Source: UBA2040 sp041751955 (GTDB lineage: Bacteria > Bacteroidota > Bacteroidia > Flavobacteriales_D > Crocinitomicaceae). Taken from it: a stretch of DNA of 64,000 bases. Numbering within the stretch: position 1 is the first letter of the stretch; every line of letters starts with the position of its first letter. A program made the position numbers and the translations under genes. The stretch covers positions 5,309 to 69,308 of the forward strand of contig JBGSIB010000005.1 of NCBI GenBank assembly GCA_041751955.1, given 5' to 3'. The notes under the pieces are model-generated. The model saw only the letters and a list, made by a program, of their open reading frames with translations, made no database searches and was not told the origin of the DNA. Below are positions 34,600 to 43,850 of this stretch, piece after piece.

Positions 34600-35697
34600 C
34601 TATCTCATCATTTCCTGCATCCCAATACTTGCAAAAGATTTCAGTGCATTCCCTTCACCTGTATAGATAAATAAAACCTCCAAGCCATCTTTGTCTTTTG
34701 ATTTTAAATATTCTTTCGATTTTTCAAGTCCCATCACCATGAAAGCCGTCGCCATACCGTCTGCGATAGCCGTGTTTTTTGCCACAACTGTAACGCTTAA
34801 TAATTCATTTTCCGCTGGTCGTCCGGTTTTGGGATTGAGCGTATGGGCATATATTTTACCTTCTTTCTCATAAAACTTTCTGTAATTTCCGCTCGTTGCT
34901 ATACCTTTATTAGAAATCGAAATGACAGCTGAAATAACACGCTGCTTTTTTCCATCATTTGTCGAAACAGGTTTATCAACTCCTAATTTCCAATCTTTTC
35001 CTTCCTGGTTTTTCCCTTCTACATAAATCTCTCCTCCTATTTCGACATAGAAGTTTTTACAGCCTTTTTTCCGAAGAAAGTCCGCCAATACATCCACAGA
35101 ATACCCTTGAGCGATGGCGTTGAAGTCGAAACTCAATCTAGGATCATATTTTACCAATTCATTTTTATTCTCGGCGTTTTCTTGGTTCCATAATCTTCCC
35201 TTTTCAAAACCAACAAAGTCTAAAGTTGAATCTATTTCTGTTTGACTAGGTATATTATCAGATTCCTTAAGAAAACCCCAAATTTTCATTAATGGCAATA
35301 CTGTTGGGTCGAACGCACCATCTGTTTGCTTAAAAACTTTTTCAGACAATTCTAAACAAGTTAAGAAATAATGATCTTTAACGGAAAGAGTATAATATCC
35401 ATCTTCACAATTAAAAATACTCAACGATGACTCTGGAATATAACCCGACAAAGACAAGTCAAAATCGTGCAGAATAGAATCTATTTCTTCTTTTGTAATA
35501 TTTCTAGAACCTTCAACTATTTTAATTCCGTATGTCGTTCCCTGAGTTTCGCCAACTATTTCTTGAAAAGAGCTTGTTGAAGAATTATTGGATGGATTTT
35601 CAGAATTGGAACAGGCAGTCAGAAAAAATAGACTAATGACGCTCCAGGTTAGAACCCTGTGTTTCTTTTTGCCAAATGTATTCCGTAATGGATTCAT
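34600..35697 (-). CDS. apbE: FAD:protein FMN transferase
   Basis: Lipoprotein flavin transferase of 365 residues that splits FAD and attaches FMN to Ser/Thr of target proteins such as Nqr/Rnf subunits. The leader has a basic start (KKKHR), a hydrophobic run and a lipobox FFLTAC (Cys 29), placing it outside the cytoplasm. Family motifs are GETQGTTYGIKI, FDFNAIAQGYSVD, GGEIYVEG, HTLNPKTGRPA and the Mg/FAD-site IADGMATAFMVMG. The start lies inside the end of the upstream giant gene (65-nt overlap in another frame); a later start would lose the basic part of the signal. No target flavoprotein operon is adjacent. Confidence 0.92.
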   Translation of the reverse strand: MNPLRNTFGKKKHRVLTWSVISLFFLTACSNSENPSNNSSTSSFQEIVGETQGTTYGIKIVEGSRNITKEEIDSILHDFDLSLSGYIPESSLSIFNCEDGYYTLSVKDHYFLTCLELSEKVFKQTDGAFDPTVLPLMKIWGFLKESDNIPSQTEIDSTLDFVGFEKGRLWNQENAENKNELVKYDPRLSFDFNAIAQGYSVDVLADFLRKKGCKNFYVEIGGEIYVEGKNQEGKDWKLGVDKPVSTNDGKKQRVISAVISISNKGIATSGNYRKFYEKEGKIYAHTLNPKTGRPAENELLSVTVVAKNTAIADGMATAFMVMGLEKSKEYLKSKDKDGLEVLFIYTGEGNALKSFASIGMQEMMR

Positions 35698-38600
35698 TGT
35701 TTTTCGTGTAAGTTATAATTCCATTACTTTGCGTACGAACATAAACGTCGCCGTGACCATCAATAACGACAACTCTTCGTGTAATGATTGACAATAAAGT
35801 TCCGTCTACCCCTTTACGACTAAATTTCTCTTCCGTAACACCCTCTGGGAAATCCATTCCAATTGTATTTTTAGCTTTCTCATTTTTTGGTGTAGTTTCC
35901 ACTTTACTGAGTTTATCCGACATTCCGCGTTGGTTTTCCTGCGCTTTATCTGCTAACTCCTCCTTTTTTATGGATTCCAAAACATACATATCTTCAACAG
36001 CCGCTGCATTCTTCATTTGCTTATCAGTTGTTTCCTTTGTGTATGCTTCATTTGCCGATTTCACATCATTGAGAGATTCTTGAGAAGTGTACCGTTGCTC
36101 CTGTTTTGCTCCAGCTAATTCAGATTGCTTTTCAATGGCATCATTATTAATCACTTTAATAGCTTCGGCATTTTTATTTTGCTTTTCAGAATCTTCCGCT
36201 TCCTTCTCAGCTTGCTTTATGACGATAAAATCCAAATTACTTTGAACGTGAACACCCATGTCTTTGTCCGTTGTGGTGCGTTCCTCCATATCCAACTCTA
36301 ATTTGGATTTGGCATTAGAAAGCTTGGTCTGGCTAATCAATGTCTTTTCAGATTCTTGTGCCGTTTTTCTTGCAGTAACTTTTTCTTGATCAGTAATGGC
36401 TTCCTTGACCTCTAAATATTTTTCCATCTCACGATTGTAAGCGGCATTAGTCTTATCCATGTTATCCATTTCAATCGCACTAATCTTTTCGTTTCTTTCA
36501 ATATTTCGATCGGCGAAAGTCTCTGTTCTAATCTGATTTACGGCCACAATCTCTCTAAATCTATCTTCGTTATGTTCAACTTTTGCCTCATGGTCATCAT
36601 GCAATTCAGTCATTTTTTCACTAGCATTCGTTTTGGCCAATTTTAATTGCTCTTCAGTTAATCGTCGTGATTCATCATCATTCATCGTTTCTTGAGCATC
36701 TATTTTAATTTGGGCTAACTCTTGCCCTTTATTGATACTCGCTTGATTGTACGATAAAGATCTATCTAAATTGCTGTTAGATAATTGTGAAGTCTGATCA
36801 TGCATTTGAACAGCTTTCATTTCGATTTCGGATCTGTCTTTTTCTGCTTCAATTTCCAAATCTTGTCGAACATAATTTAACTTCTCCTGATCCATTAAAT
36901 TTTGTGAACGCTCATAATCCGCATTTTCCTGATCTTTTAATGTTGATTTATATTGAACCAATTTCACTTGTTCAGTATTCGTCTGTGCTTTCAGTAAAAA
37001 CTCAGCATTTAACTCGGCATTTTTACTTTCAATGTCGTTTAAATTCGTCTGAGCGTCATAAGTTTTATTCTGTAATTTGGCATTTTGTAATTCCGTCTCC
37101 GCAATGGCAGAATTCTTTGCAGACATGAATTCATCTGCTCTTTTATTTTTTCTGTCTAAATCTGCCTTAGCTAAATCCAATTCGGCATTCTCTCCCTCGT
37201 AAACATCTCCTAGTGGCTCCAAGGAGGAAGTATATACAATTGTCGGATTCAAAAGCCGCTCTATCTCGGCTAATTTTTTAATTGGATATTCATCGGATGG
37301 ACGTTTGCTGTTCGCTTTTTCAAACAATTCTTTCGATCGTAAAAAATCTTTCTTCTCAAAATTATTGTCCGCCGCTGCTACCAACTCATTATATTCCTTC
37401 ATATCAGCCGCATCCATTTCGGCTTGCAATTTCGCGTCACACTCTACAATTCTTGCCTTGCTAAAAGGCTGTTCAGGGTCCAGTGCAAGTGCATCTGTAT
37501 ACTTGATTTTCGCTTGACTCCAATCTCGTTTTTCAAAAAGTATATTCGCTTCTTTCACCAAAGCTTCAACTTTCAATTTTGTGGCCGCCTCGTTTTTATT
37601 GGATTTTTCGATATCATCCAAAATTTGCTGAACTTCTGCAATCTTATCTTTTACATTTTGGTCAGAAGGCTTTATCGACTCTGCCTTTTGAAAACTAGCT
37701 AACGCCATTTCATAACTCTTGATTTTCATTTCTGAAATACCTTTATTGTAATTTTCCAGAAAGCTCTTCTCTTTTTGTGTAGCGCTCAATAAATTGTTTT
37801 GCTCAGCCTGTATTTGAGCTATTCGTTCTGTTGGTAATGTTTCCTTAGGTTTTACCTTACTTGCTTCTTGGAATAAGCGAATGGCCTCCTTATAATCTTT
37901 ACTTATCGCTTCTTTTTCAGCTGCATCAATCAATCGTTTGTAATCTTTTTCTGTCTTTTCTTTAGAAGCTATTTCTTTCAGCATATCTTCAGGCCGACTA
38001 TCTTCGGGACGGTTTATAGCTGGTCTGGAGGTGATTGCACGATTAACCAAATCTTTGGCTTTGTCTAAATCATTTTCTTCAATACTTTCTCTAGCCGCTC
38101 CAATGATACGCTCAAATTGTCTATTGGCATCGTCCTCTGAATCTCTAGAAAGTCTAGCCGCCTCTAGCGATTTGTCTCTTGGTTCTTTCTCAATTGGCCG
38201 CATTTCAGATGCCGCATCAAATTGTTTAATAGCTTCTAAATACTTATGCTCCACTACCAGAGCATCACCTTTGTCTATCAAGGCACGGTACTTTTTATCT
38301 GCTTCGACATTTTTATTCAATCGAGCGTCAATTTCGGCCAATCTCATTTTGGGCTCTTCTTGAGTATCATCTATGCTCGCTGCATTTTGATATTTCAAAC
38401 GTGCTTTTTCTAATTCATCTGCGTCCAAAAATGCTTTTGCTTCCGTCATCACCTGTTCGTACTTCTGAGCAACGAGCACTTTTGCTTCTTTGTTGGCCAA
38501 GTTACTAACAACGGCATTAAACTTTTCTTGAACAACTTTATCTTCTCGAACCTCAAGTGCAGCGCCATAATGTTGTTTAGCTGAGGCAAAATCTTCTTTC

Positions 38601-40084
38601 AAAGCAGCCTCATCCCCCATTTTTACATATTTGGCAAAAATAGCTTCTGCATTTTTTGCATCTTCATCTTGTTTGATTAGACGGTCTATTTCATCCAATT
38701 TGATTTGAGCCAAATTCTTCTTTGGATCTAATTTTAAAATCTTTTTATATGTAGTTTTTGCGGCTTCATATTCTTTTTTATCAATAGAAACTTGCCCTGC
38801 TTCGAACAATCCATTGATTTCCTCCTCCAATTTTTTGGAATCTGCCAATTTCGCAATTTGTTCGTCACATTGTTTGATTCTCTCTTTTGGGAAAGATTCA
38901 TTCGTTTTTAAGTCCGAAGCAACAAGGTATTTCTCTTTGGCTTCTTCAAATTTAGATTGCGTAAATAACAATCCACCTTCTTTAATAGCCTCGTCATATT
39001 TAGCCTGAATTTCCTTTGCTTCAGTGATTTTCGCCAACTCAGTTTGCGCTATAGCCAATTGATCTTTTGGATACTTTTCTTCTGCTTTTAAGAGAATAGC
39101 TTCATTGAATTTAGTTATGGCGATATCATATTTTTTAGCGTTTATAGCCGCATCCCCAGCCGTTATTGCCGCTTGATAATCTCTTTCAATACGATCATTT
39201 GCCGCTGTTTCATTGACCAATTTTTCGATTTTAGCAACTTCATCTTTCGGATATTGCTCATTCTTCACCCGCATTGCTGCACGATACTTGGCTAGCGCTT
39301 CTGTATATTTCTTACCATCTCTGAAATTATCAGCTGCAGTTATTAGATTGTTGTATTGCGTATCCGTCTCATTTTGAGCATATGATTCATTCTTTTTGGC
39401 TTTCAACAAGGCATCTATAATCGCAATTTGTTTTTGCGGATACATTTCTTTCGCTTTCAAAAATGCAGCAGTTTCATATTGTTTTAAAGCCTCTTCTAAT
39501 TTTTGCTCTTTGTACAATTCATCACCCCGTTTTATGGCTTCGTTGTATTTAACATCAACATTGTCAACGGCATTTCCCGACTGATCAAGCAAAGCTTCAA
39601 TCTTTTGCTTCATGCGCTGATTAGCTGACACATCATAGGTTAAATTAGAACTTTCTTTGTCAGCCGTAAATTTAGCCACTGGTTCGCTTTCCAAAAAAGA
39701 AAAATCTATACCAGGTTTTACAGTAAAAAGCTCCATACTCAAATCTTGAAGTGGTGTCAACTTCTGACCTTCCTTAATTTTTTCAGTATTTAAATCCGTT
39801 AAATCAAAACTAACTCGCTTGGATACAAACCCTGCCTTCGAAAAAACAATGTCATAAGATGCTGTTGCTGGAAGGTCAAATGTCAGGACATACTTACCAT
39901 TACTAGCCGTTACAGATTGTGCAACGCTAACATTATTCGCCAAAACTTTTACCTGAACTCCACCCTCTTTTTTTCCTGTTTCATAATTGGTGATTTGGCC
40001 ACCATAGGAAAATGAAACATTTACCGTTTGGGCATAGCTTAAGGTGCTCAAAATGAGCAACAAAAATGTAAGAATTATTCTCAT
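35633..40084 (-). CDS. Giant exported protein of 13 TPR-like repeats and a long coiled-coil region
   Basis: Function unknown; 1,483 residues. A signal peptide ends at LSYAQ (19). Residues 20-115 form a carboxypeptidase-regulatory-like beta domain (GGVQVKVLANNVSVAQSVTA, GKYVLTFDLP). Residues 177-945 hold 13 tandem modules of about 57-60 residues, each starting YxxLIxxGDxxxxxKxYxEAxxxYxxAxxLKP and ending in a charged helix, like TPR pairs. Residues 960-1400 are a long Glu/Lys/Gln/Asn-rich region that looks coiled-coil. A short basic C-terminal domain follows (VVVIDGHGDVYVRTQSNG). No T9SS or lipoprotein tag is seen. The apbE start overlaps its 3' end, so they form one operon. A structural periplasmic or envelope scaffold is my inference. 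Confidence 0.85.
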   Translation of the reverse strand: MRIILTFLLLILSTLSYAQTVNVSFSYGGQITNYETGKKEGGVQVKVLANNVSVAQSVTASNGKYVLTFDLPATASYDIVFSKAGFVSKRVSFDLTDLNTEKIKEGQKLTPLQDLSMELFTVKPGIDFSFLESEPVAKFTADKESSNLTYDVSANQRMKQKIEALLDQSGNAVDNVDVKYNEAIKRGDELYKEQKLEEALKQYETAAFLKAKEMYPQKQIAIIDALLKAKKNESYAQNETDTQYNNLITAADNFRDGKKYTEALAKYRAAMRVKNEQYPKDEVAKIEKLVNETAANDRIERDYQAAITAGDAAINAKKYDIAITKFNEAILLKAEEKYPKDQLAIAQTELAKITEAKEIQAKYDEAIKEGGLLFTQSKFEEAKEKYLVASDLKTNESFPKERIKQCDEQIAKLADSKKLEEEINGLFEAGQVSIDKKEYEAAKTTYKKILKLDPKKNLAQIKLDEIDRLIKQDEDAKNAEAIFAKYVKMGDEAALKEDFASAKQHYGAALEVREDKVVQEKFNAVVSNLANKEAKVLVAQKYEQVMTEAKAFLDADELEKARLKYQNAASIDDTQEEPKMRLAEIDARLNKNVEADKKYRALIDKGDALVVEHKYLEAIKQFDAASEMRPIEKEPRDKSLEAARLSRDSEDDANRQFERIIGAARESIEENDLDKAKDLVNRAITSRPAINRPEDSRPEDMLKEIASKEKTEKDYKRLIDAAEKEAISKDYKEAIRLFQEASKVKPKETLPTERIAQIQAEQNNLLSATQKEKSFLENYNKGISEMKIKSYEMALASFQKAESIKPSDQNVKDKIAEVQQILDDIEKSNKNEAATKLKVEALVKEANILFEKRDWSQAKIKYTDALALDPEQPFSKARIVECDAKLQAEMDAADMKEYNELVAAADNNFEKKDFLRSKELFEKANSKRPSDEYPIKKLAEIERLLNPTIVYTSSLEPLGDVYEGENAELDLAKADLDRKNKRADEFMSAKNSAIAETELQNAKLQNKTYDAQTNLNDIESKNAELNAEFLLKAQTNTEQVKLVQYKSTLKDQENADYERSQNLMDQEKLNYVRQDLEIEAEKDRSEIEMKAVQMHDQTSQLSNSNLDRSLSYNQASINKGQELAQIKIDAQETMNDDESRRLTEEQLKLAKTNASEKMTELHDDHEAKVEHNEDRFREIVAVNQIRTETFADRNIERNEKISAIEMDNMDKTNAAYNREMEKYLEVKEAITDQEKVTARKTAQESEKTLISQTKLSNAKSKLELDMEERTTTDKDMGVHVQSNLDFIVIKQAEKEAEDSEKQNKNAEAIKVINNDAIEKQSELAGAKQEQRYTSQESLNDVKSANEAYTKETTDKQMKNAAAVEDMYVLESIKKEELADKAQENQRGMSDKLSKVETTPKNEKAKNTIGMDFPEGVTEEKFSRKGVDGTLLSIITRRVVVIDGHGDVYVRTQSNGIITYTKNNESITEYIWQKETQGSNLERH

Positions 40085-40378
40085 ACTAACTTGTTAACGT
40101 TCATCTGTACAATTGGATACATAAAACGTTCAAAAAACATTCCAATTTGTTTTCTATAGCAAATATCGGAAAAATGATGTGGATAATTCCTTGACAAGGA
40201 AGAAAATATCCATATGCATAAGTTTATTAAAAAAAAGGAAACCATTTATCAGTAATTTCAAACCCTTTTCATTAATAAAAAACTCTGTTATGATATGAAA
40301 ATATTTCTTACCAATATCATTTTTATTCAACTCGAATTGAATAAAAACTATAAACTCAAGTTTTTCATAAAACAAACT
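40085..40378. other. Non-coding, very AT-rich divergent spacer
   Basis: No gene is supported here. The stretch separates the minus-strand giant gene from a plus-strand flavoprotein gene and must hold both promoters. The minus-strand start at 40084 has no clean TAnnTTTG nearby. A 73-residue minus-strand frame is low-complexity Phe/Ile/Lys sequence typical of AT-rich spacer. Confidence 0.4.
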
Positions 40379-40386
40379 TATTTTTG
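40379..40386 (+). promoter_or_regulatory. Bacteroidota -7 element TATTTTTG immediately before the flavoprotein gene
   Basis: TATTTTTG ends 3 nt before the ATG at 40390 and 9 nt before the ATG at 40396. A TTG inside the element is in frame with the gene but cannot be the start if the element is the promoter. The mRNA would begin at or near the start codon. Confidence 0.45.
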
Positions 40387-40395
40387 GGAATGCAA

Positions 40396-41526
40396 ATGAG
40401 TTTCGATAATCTTTCCTTTTGGGAGAAAAAATGGCTAACAGACCAAATTGATTTCCTTGTCGTTGGCGCCGGAATAGTAGGTTTAAGCACAGCCTTTCAC
40501 TTGAAAAAGAAATATCCCAAATCTAAGATTGTTGTCATTGACAAAGGTGTTCTCCCCTTTTCTGCCAGTTCAAAAAACGCAGGATTCGCTTGCTTCGGTT
40601 CGCCAAGCGAACTATTAGATGATTTTTCTACAATGGCTGAAAACGATGTGTGGAAAACAGTGGAAATGCGCTGGCAAGGCTTAAATGCGCTAAAAACATG
40701 GTTAGGTGAAAAAGAAATTGATTTGCAAACAAAAGGTTCTTGGGACTTGATTGAAACAAAGCATTCCGTTGAAGAGATACGAAGTCAATTGGAAAAATTG
40801 AATCGAGGATTAAAAATAATAACGGGAAAATCAAACGTTTATTCCCAAGACAAAAATGCTGTTTCTAAATTTGGTTTCGAGAATTTAAAGAGCTGTTTTT
40901 ACAACCGTTTGGAGGGTCAATTGGATACGGCAAAATTGATGCAAATCGCTTTAAAAAAAGTCCAAGAATTGGATATTCACATTCTTCGTGGAGTTGAATT
41001 ATCCTCCTATTCAGTTGGCCAAAATGACGTAAGTATTCTGACGAATTTTGGAGAACTAAAAACGCAAAATTTAATTCTTTGCACCAATGGATTTACAGCA
41101 GAATTTGATCCAAAAACAAAAGTGAAACCTGCTCGAGCACAAGTTTTAATCACAGAAGAAATACCAGATTTAAAAATCAACGGAACTTTTCATTTAGACT
41201 GTGGTTACTATTATTTTAGAAATATTGGTAATCGCTTACTTATTGGTGGCGGAAGAAATGTGAACCTTCAAAAAGAAGAAACTACTGAGATCATGGTCAC
41301 TGATGAAATTCAAGCTGCAATTGAAGATAAACTAAGAACGATTATCCTTCCAAAAACAGTTTTTAAAATAGAACAACGTTGGGCCGGAGTAATGGGAGTC
41401 GGTGAGAAAAAAGAACCAATAATTGAACGATTAAATTCACGTGTTTGTGTTGGAATTCGCATGGGCGGAATGGGTGTTGCCATTGGAACTTTGGTAGGAC
41501 AAAAATTAGCAGATTTGCATTCCTAA
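40396..41526 (+). CDS. FAD-dependent amino-acid oxidase-like protein (DAO family)
   Basis: Flavoenzyme of 376 residues. The dinucleotide-binding motif is VVGAGIVGLSTAFHL (about residue 24), followed by VVIDKG and PFSASSKNAGFACFGSPSELL, a pattern of the DadA/glycine-oxidase-like DAO group. The C-terminal part contains YYFRNIGNRLLIGGGRNV and RWAGVMGVGEKKEPII. It probably oxidises an amine or amino acid; substrate unknown. Its placement immediately before gcvT, on the same strand, suggests a link to glycine or C1 metabolism, but gcvT has its own -7 element. ATG at 40396 is chosen over ATG at 40390; the nearby TTG belongs to the promoter. Confidence 0.85.
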   Translation: MSFDNLSFWEKKWLTDQIDFLVVGAGIVGLSTAFHLKKKYPKSKIVVIDKGVLPFSASSKNAGFACFGSPSELLDDFSTMAENDVWKTVEMRWQGLNALKTWLGEKEIDLQTKGSWDLIETKHSVEEIRSQLEKLNRGLKIITGKSNVYSQDKNAVSKFGFENLKSCFYNRLEGQLDTAKLMQIALKKVQELDIHILRGVELSSYSVGQNDVSILTNFGELKTQNLILCTNGFTAEFDPKTKVKPARAQVLITEEIPDLKINGTFHLDCGYYYFRNIGNRLLIGGGRNVNLQKEETTEIMVTDEIQAAIEDKLRTIILPKTVFKIEQRWAGVMGVGEKKEPIIERLNSRVCVGIRMGGMGVAIGTLVGQKLADLHS

Positions 41527-41558
41527 AAATATTTCCTTTCTCTATTGAAGTAGTTCAC

Positions 41559-41566
41559 TATTTTTG
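41559..41566 (+). promoter_or_regulatory. gcvT: Bacteroidota -7 element TATTTTTG for gcvT
   Basis: TATTTTTG lies in the short gap after the flavoprotein gene and ends 18 nt before the gcvT ATG. The TTG inside the element is in frame with gcvT but is not a likely start. Confidence 0.45.
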
Positions 41567-41584
41567 TGCTCAAATAAAATCTCA

Positions 41585-42667
41585 ATGAAAAAACTAACAT
41601 TAAACGATCAACACGTCGCCATGGGCGGAAAAATGGTTCCTTTTACAGGTTTTGATATGCCTGTGCAATTTGAAGGAGTTAATATAGAACACGAAACTGT
41701 GCGCAATGGAGTTGGTGTTTTTGATGTTTCTCACATGGGTGAATTTTTGCTAACAGGGCCAACCGCTTTGGAATTGATTCAAAAAATTTCAACCAATGAC
41801 GCTTCAGTTCTTACGATTGGTAGAGCACAATATTCATGCATGCCCAATGGGAAAGGAGGAATTGTTGACGATTTAATCATTTATAGAATTAAGGAAGAAC
41901 AATATCTTTTGGTTGTCAATGCTTCCAATATCGAAAAAGATTGGAATTGGATTTCTTCGCATAACACGATGGGAGCAGAAATGAAGAATTTGTCGGATGA
42001 CTATTCTTTATTAGCCATTCAAGGTCCAAAAGCAGTTGAAGCCATGCAATCTTTGACTTCCATTGATTTATCAGAAATTAAATATTATCATTTTGAAGTT
42101 GCTGATTTTGCTGGTATTGATTACGCAATCATCTCAGCGACAGGCTACACGGGTTCAGGTGGATTTGAAATTTACTGTAAGAATAATGAAGTTGAGCAAA
42201 TCTATGCGAAGGTCTTAGAGGCTGGTGCTCCATTTGGAATCAAACCAATTGGTCTTGCCGCGAGAGACACGCTACGTTTGGAAATGGGTTTCTGCCTTTA
42301 CGGAAATGATATCGACGACACTACTTCTCCCCTTGAAGCTGGTTTGGGCTGGATCACTAAATTCACAAAAGATTTTATCGATTCAGATTTCTTAGCGAAA
42401 CAAAAAGAAGAAGGTGTAAAAAGAAAATTGGTTGCTTTTGAAATGATTGATAGAGGAATTCCTCGTCATCATTATACAATTCAGGATGCTGAAGGTAATG
42501 AAATCGGTCACGTTACATCTGGAACGATGTCACCAAGCATGAAAATTGGAATTGGTTTAGGATATGTTAAAACTGAATTTGCAGCCTTAGAAACGGAAAT
42601 TTTCGTCAACATCCGTGACAAAGGAATAAAAGCCAAAGTGGTGAAATTGCCTTTTTATAAGAAATAG
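41585..42667 (+). CDS. gcvT: Glycine cleavage system aminomethyltransferase (T protein)
   Basis: Cytoplasmic enzyme of 360 residues that moves the aminomethyl carbon from lipoyl-H protein to tetrahydrofolate, releasing ammonia. Conserved features are MVPFTGFDMPVQF, VGVFDVSHMGEF, the catalytic-region NDASVLTIGRAQYSCM, GIVDDLIIYR, a TGYTGSGGFEIY segment and the folate-site LRLEMGFCLYGNDID. The C-terminal EIGHVTSGTMSPSM and GIGLGYV complete the barrel. The other glycine-cleavage genes gcvH and gcvP are not in the window. ATG at 41585 fits the family N-terminus (MKKLTLNDQHV). Confidence 0.95.
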   Translation: MKKLTLNDQHVAMGGKMVPFTGFDMPVQFEGVNIEHETVRNGVGVFDVSHMGEFLLTGPTALELIQKISTNDASVLTIGRAQYSCMPNGKGGIVDDLIIYRIKEEQYLLVVNASNIEKDWNWISSHNTMGAEMKNLSDDYSLLAIQGPKAVEAMQSLTSIDLSEIKYYHFEVADFAGIDYAIISATGYTGSGGFEIYCKNNEVEQIYAKVLEAGAPFGIKPIGLAARDTLRLEMGFCLYGNDIDDTTSPLEAGLGWITKFTKDFIDSDFLAKQKEEGVKRKLVAFEMIDRGIPRHHYTIQDAEGNEIGHVTSGTMSPSMKIGIGLGYVKTEFAALETEIFVNIRDKGIKAKVVKLPFYKK

Positions 42668-42681
42668 AAAACGAACAAAAT

Positions 42682-42721
42682 AAAAAAATAGGGGCGAAAA
42701 ATTTTTCGCCCCTATTTTTTT
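42682..42721. terminator. Perfect bidirectional terminator between gcvT and mdh
   Basis: AAAATAGGGGCG pairs exactly with CGCCCCTATTTT through an AAAAA/TTTTT inner arm, flanked by an A-run and a T-run. It serves both convergent genes. Its core is almost the same as the gdhA terminator at 8356-8387. Confidence 0.9.
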
Positions 42722-42751
42722 AGAAATATTTTGTTATTCTAAATATCAATC

Positions 42752-43690
42752 CTATCCTGCCACATTCATGTTATCCAAAACATCCATTACACCTTTTACG
42801 GCAACAGCCGATTCGTCCAACAATGCTTTCTCTTCGGCGTTCAAATCCAATTCGATAATTTTTTCGATACCGTTTTTACCAAGAATTACAGGAACTCCTA
42901 AATAGATATCATTCAAACCATATTCACCTGTTAACCAAGCGCATACTGGGAAAATTCTTTTTTGGTCGCGAACAATTGCTTCAACCATTTGAGCTGCAGC
43001 AGCACCTGGCGCATACCAAGCTGATGTTCCCAATAATTTAACGATTTCACCACCACCAAATTTTGTTCTTTCGATGATTTCATTCAATTTTTCAGCTGAA
43101 ATCAATTCAGTTACAGGAATACCAGCAACTGTTGTATAACGAGGAAGTGGAACCATGGTATCACCATGACCACCCATTAAAACTGCTTGTATATCTTTTG
43201 GAGAAACGTTCAGTTCTTCGGCTAAAAACGCGCGGTAACGAGCTGTATCCAAAACACCAGCCATTCCAAATACATTTTTAGAATCAACTTTTGCAGATAA
43301 ATAAGCACAATACGTCATAACGTCCAATGGATTGGAAACAATGATGATTTTTGCGTTAGGTGAATATTTGATCACATTTTCTGTAACCGATTTCACAATA
43401 CCTGCATTCGTCGCGATTAAATCATCACGAGACATACCCGGTTTTCTTGGTAAACCTGACGTTATAACTACAACTTCTGAATCCGCAGTTTTTGAATAGT
43501 CATTTGTCGAACCGATTGTTCTTGAATCATACAGGTTAATTGGAGAAGTTTCCCAAATATCCAAAGCTTTACCTTCAGCAAATCCTTCTTTGATATCCAA
43601 CAATACGATTTCATTCGCAATTTCTTTGTGTGCTAGCACGTCTGCGCATGTTGCACCTACGTTTCCTGCACCAACTACTGTTACTTTCAT
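42752..43690 (-). CDS. mdh: Malate dehydrogenase (NAD, lactate-dehydrogenase-like type)
   Basis: TCA-cycle enzyme of 312 residues oxidising malate to oxaloacetate. The N-terminal Rossmann motif is MKVTVVGAGNVGATCA and the acidic residue binding NAD is in VLLDIKEG. The malate-specific loop reads LPRKPGMSRDDL with the substrate Arg, and the catalytic His is in VLMGGHGDTMVPL. Length and motifs fit the LDH-like malate dehydrogenases of Bacteroidota. Its promoter lies about 45 nt upstream. No other TCA genes are adjacent. Confidence 0.95.
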   Translation of the reverse strand: MKVTVVGAGNVGATCADVLAHKEIANEIVLLDIKEGFAEGKALDIWETSPINLYDSRTIGSTNDYSKTADSEVVVITSGLPRKPGMSRDDLIATNAGIVKSVTENVIKYSPNAKIIIVSNPLDVMTYCAYLSAKVDSKNVFGMAGVLDTARYRAFLAEELNVSPKDIQAVLMGGHGDTMVPLPRYTTVAGIPVTELISAEKLNEIIERTKFGGGEIVKLLGTSAWYAPGAAAAQMVEAIVRDQKRIFPVCAWLTGEYGLNDIYLGVPVILGKNGIEKIIELDLNAEEKALLDESAVAVKGVMDVLDNMNVAG

Positions 43691-43733
43691 TGTAATTATT
43701 TTTTGGTTTTCGTTTGACTAATTTAATTCGGTG

Positions 43734-43741
43734 CAAAAGTA
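43734..43741 (-). promoter_or_regulatory. mdh: Bacteroidota -7 element TACTTTTG for mdh
   Basis: On the minus strand TACTTTTG fits TAnnTTTG. The mdh ATG at 43690 follows after about 43 nt, giving a normal-length leader in contrast to recQ. Confidence 0.5.
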
Positions 43742-43850
43742 AGCATATTGAATTAAATTTTATTTTATTTGTGCAGTTAATGTGCATGATTTTCAGCATC
43801 TGTTGAAAAATCGTAATTTAAAGGCAACCCCCGAAAAGAGCTATCGTCTA

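Noticed and set aside
40154..40375. 73-residue minus-strand frame in the AT-rich spacer
   Set aside because: Low-complexity Phe/Ile/Lys sequence without motif or start signal.
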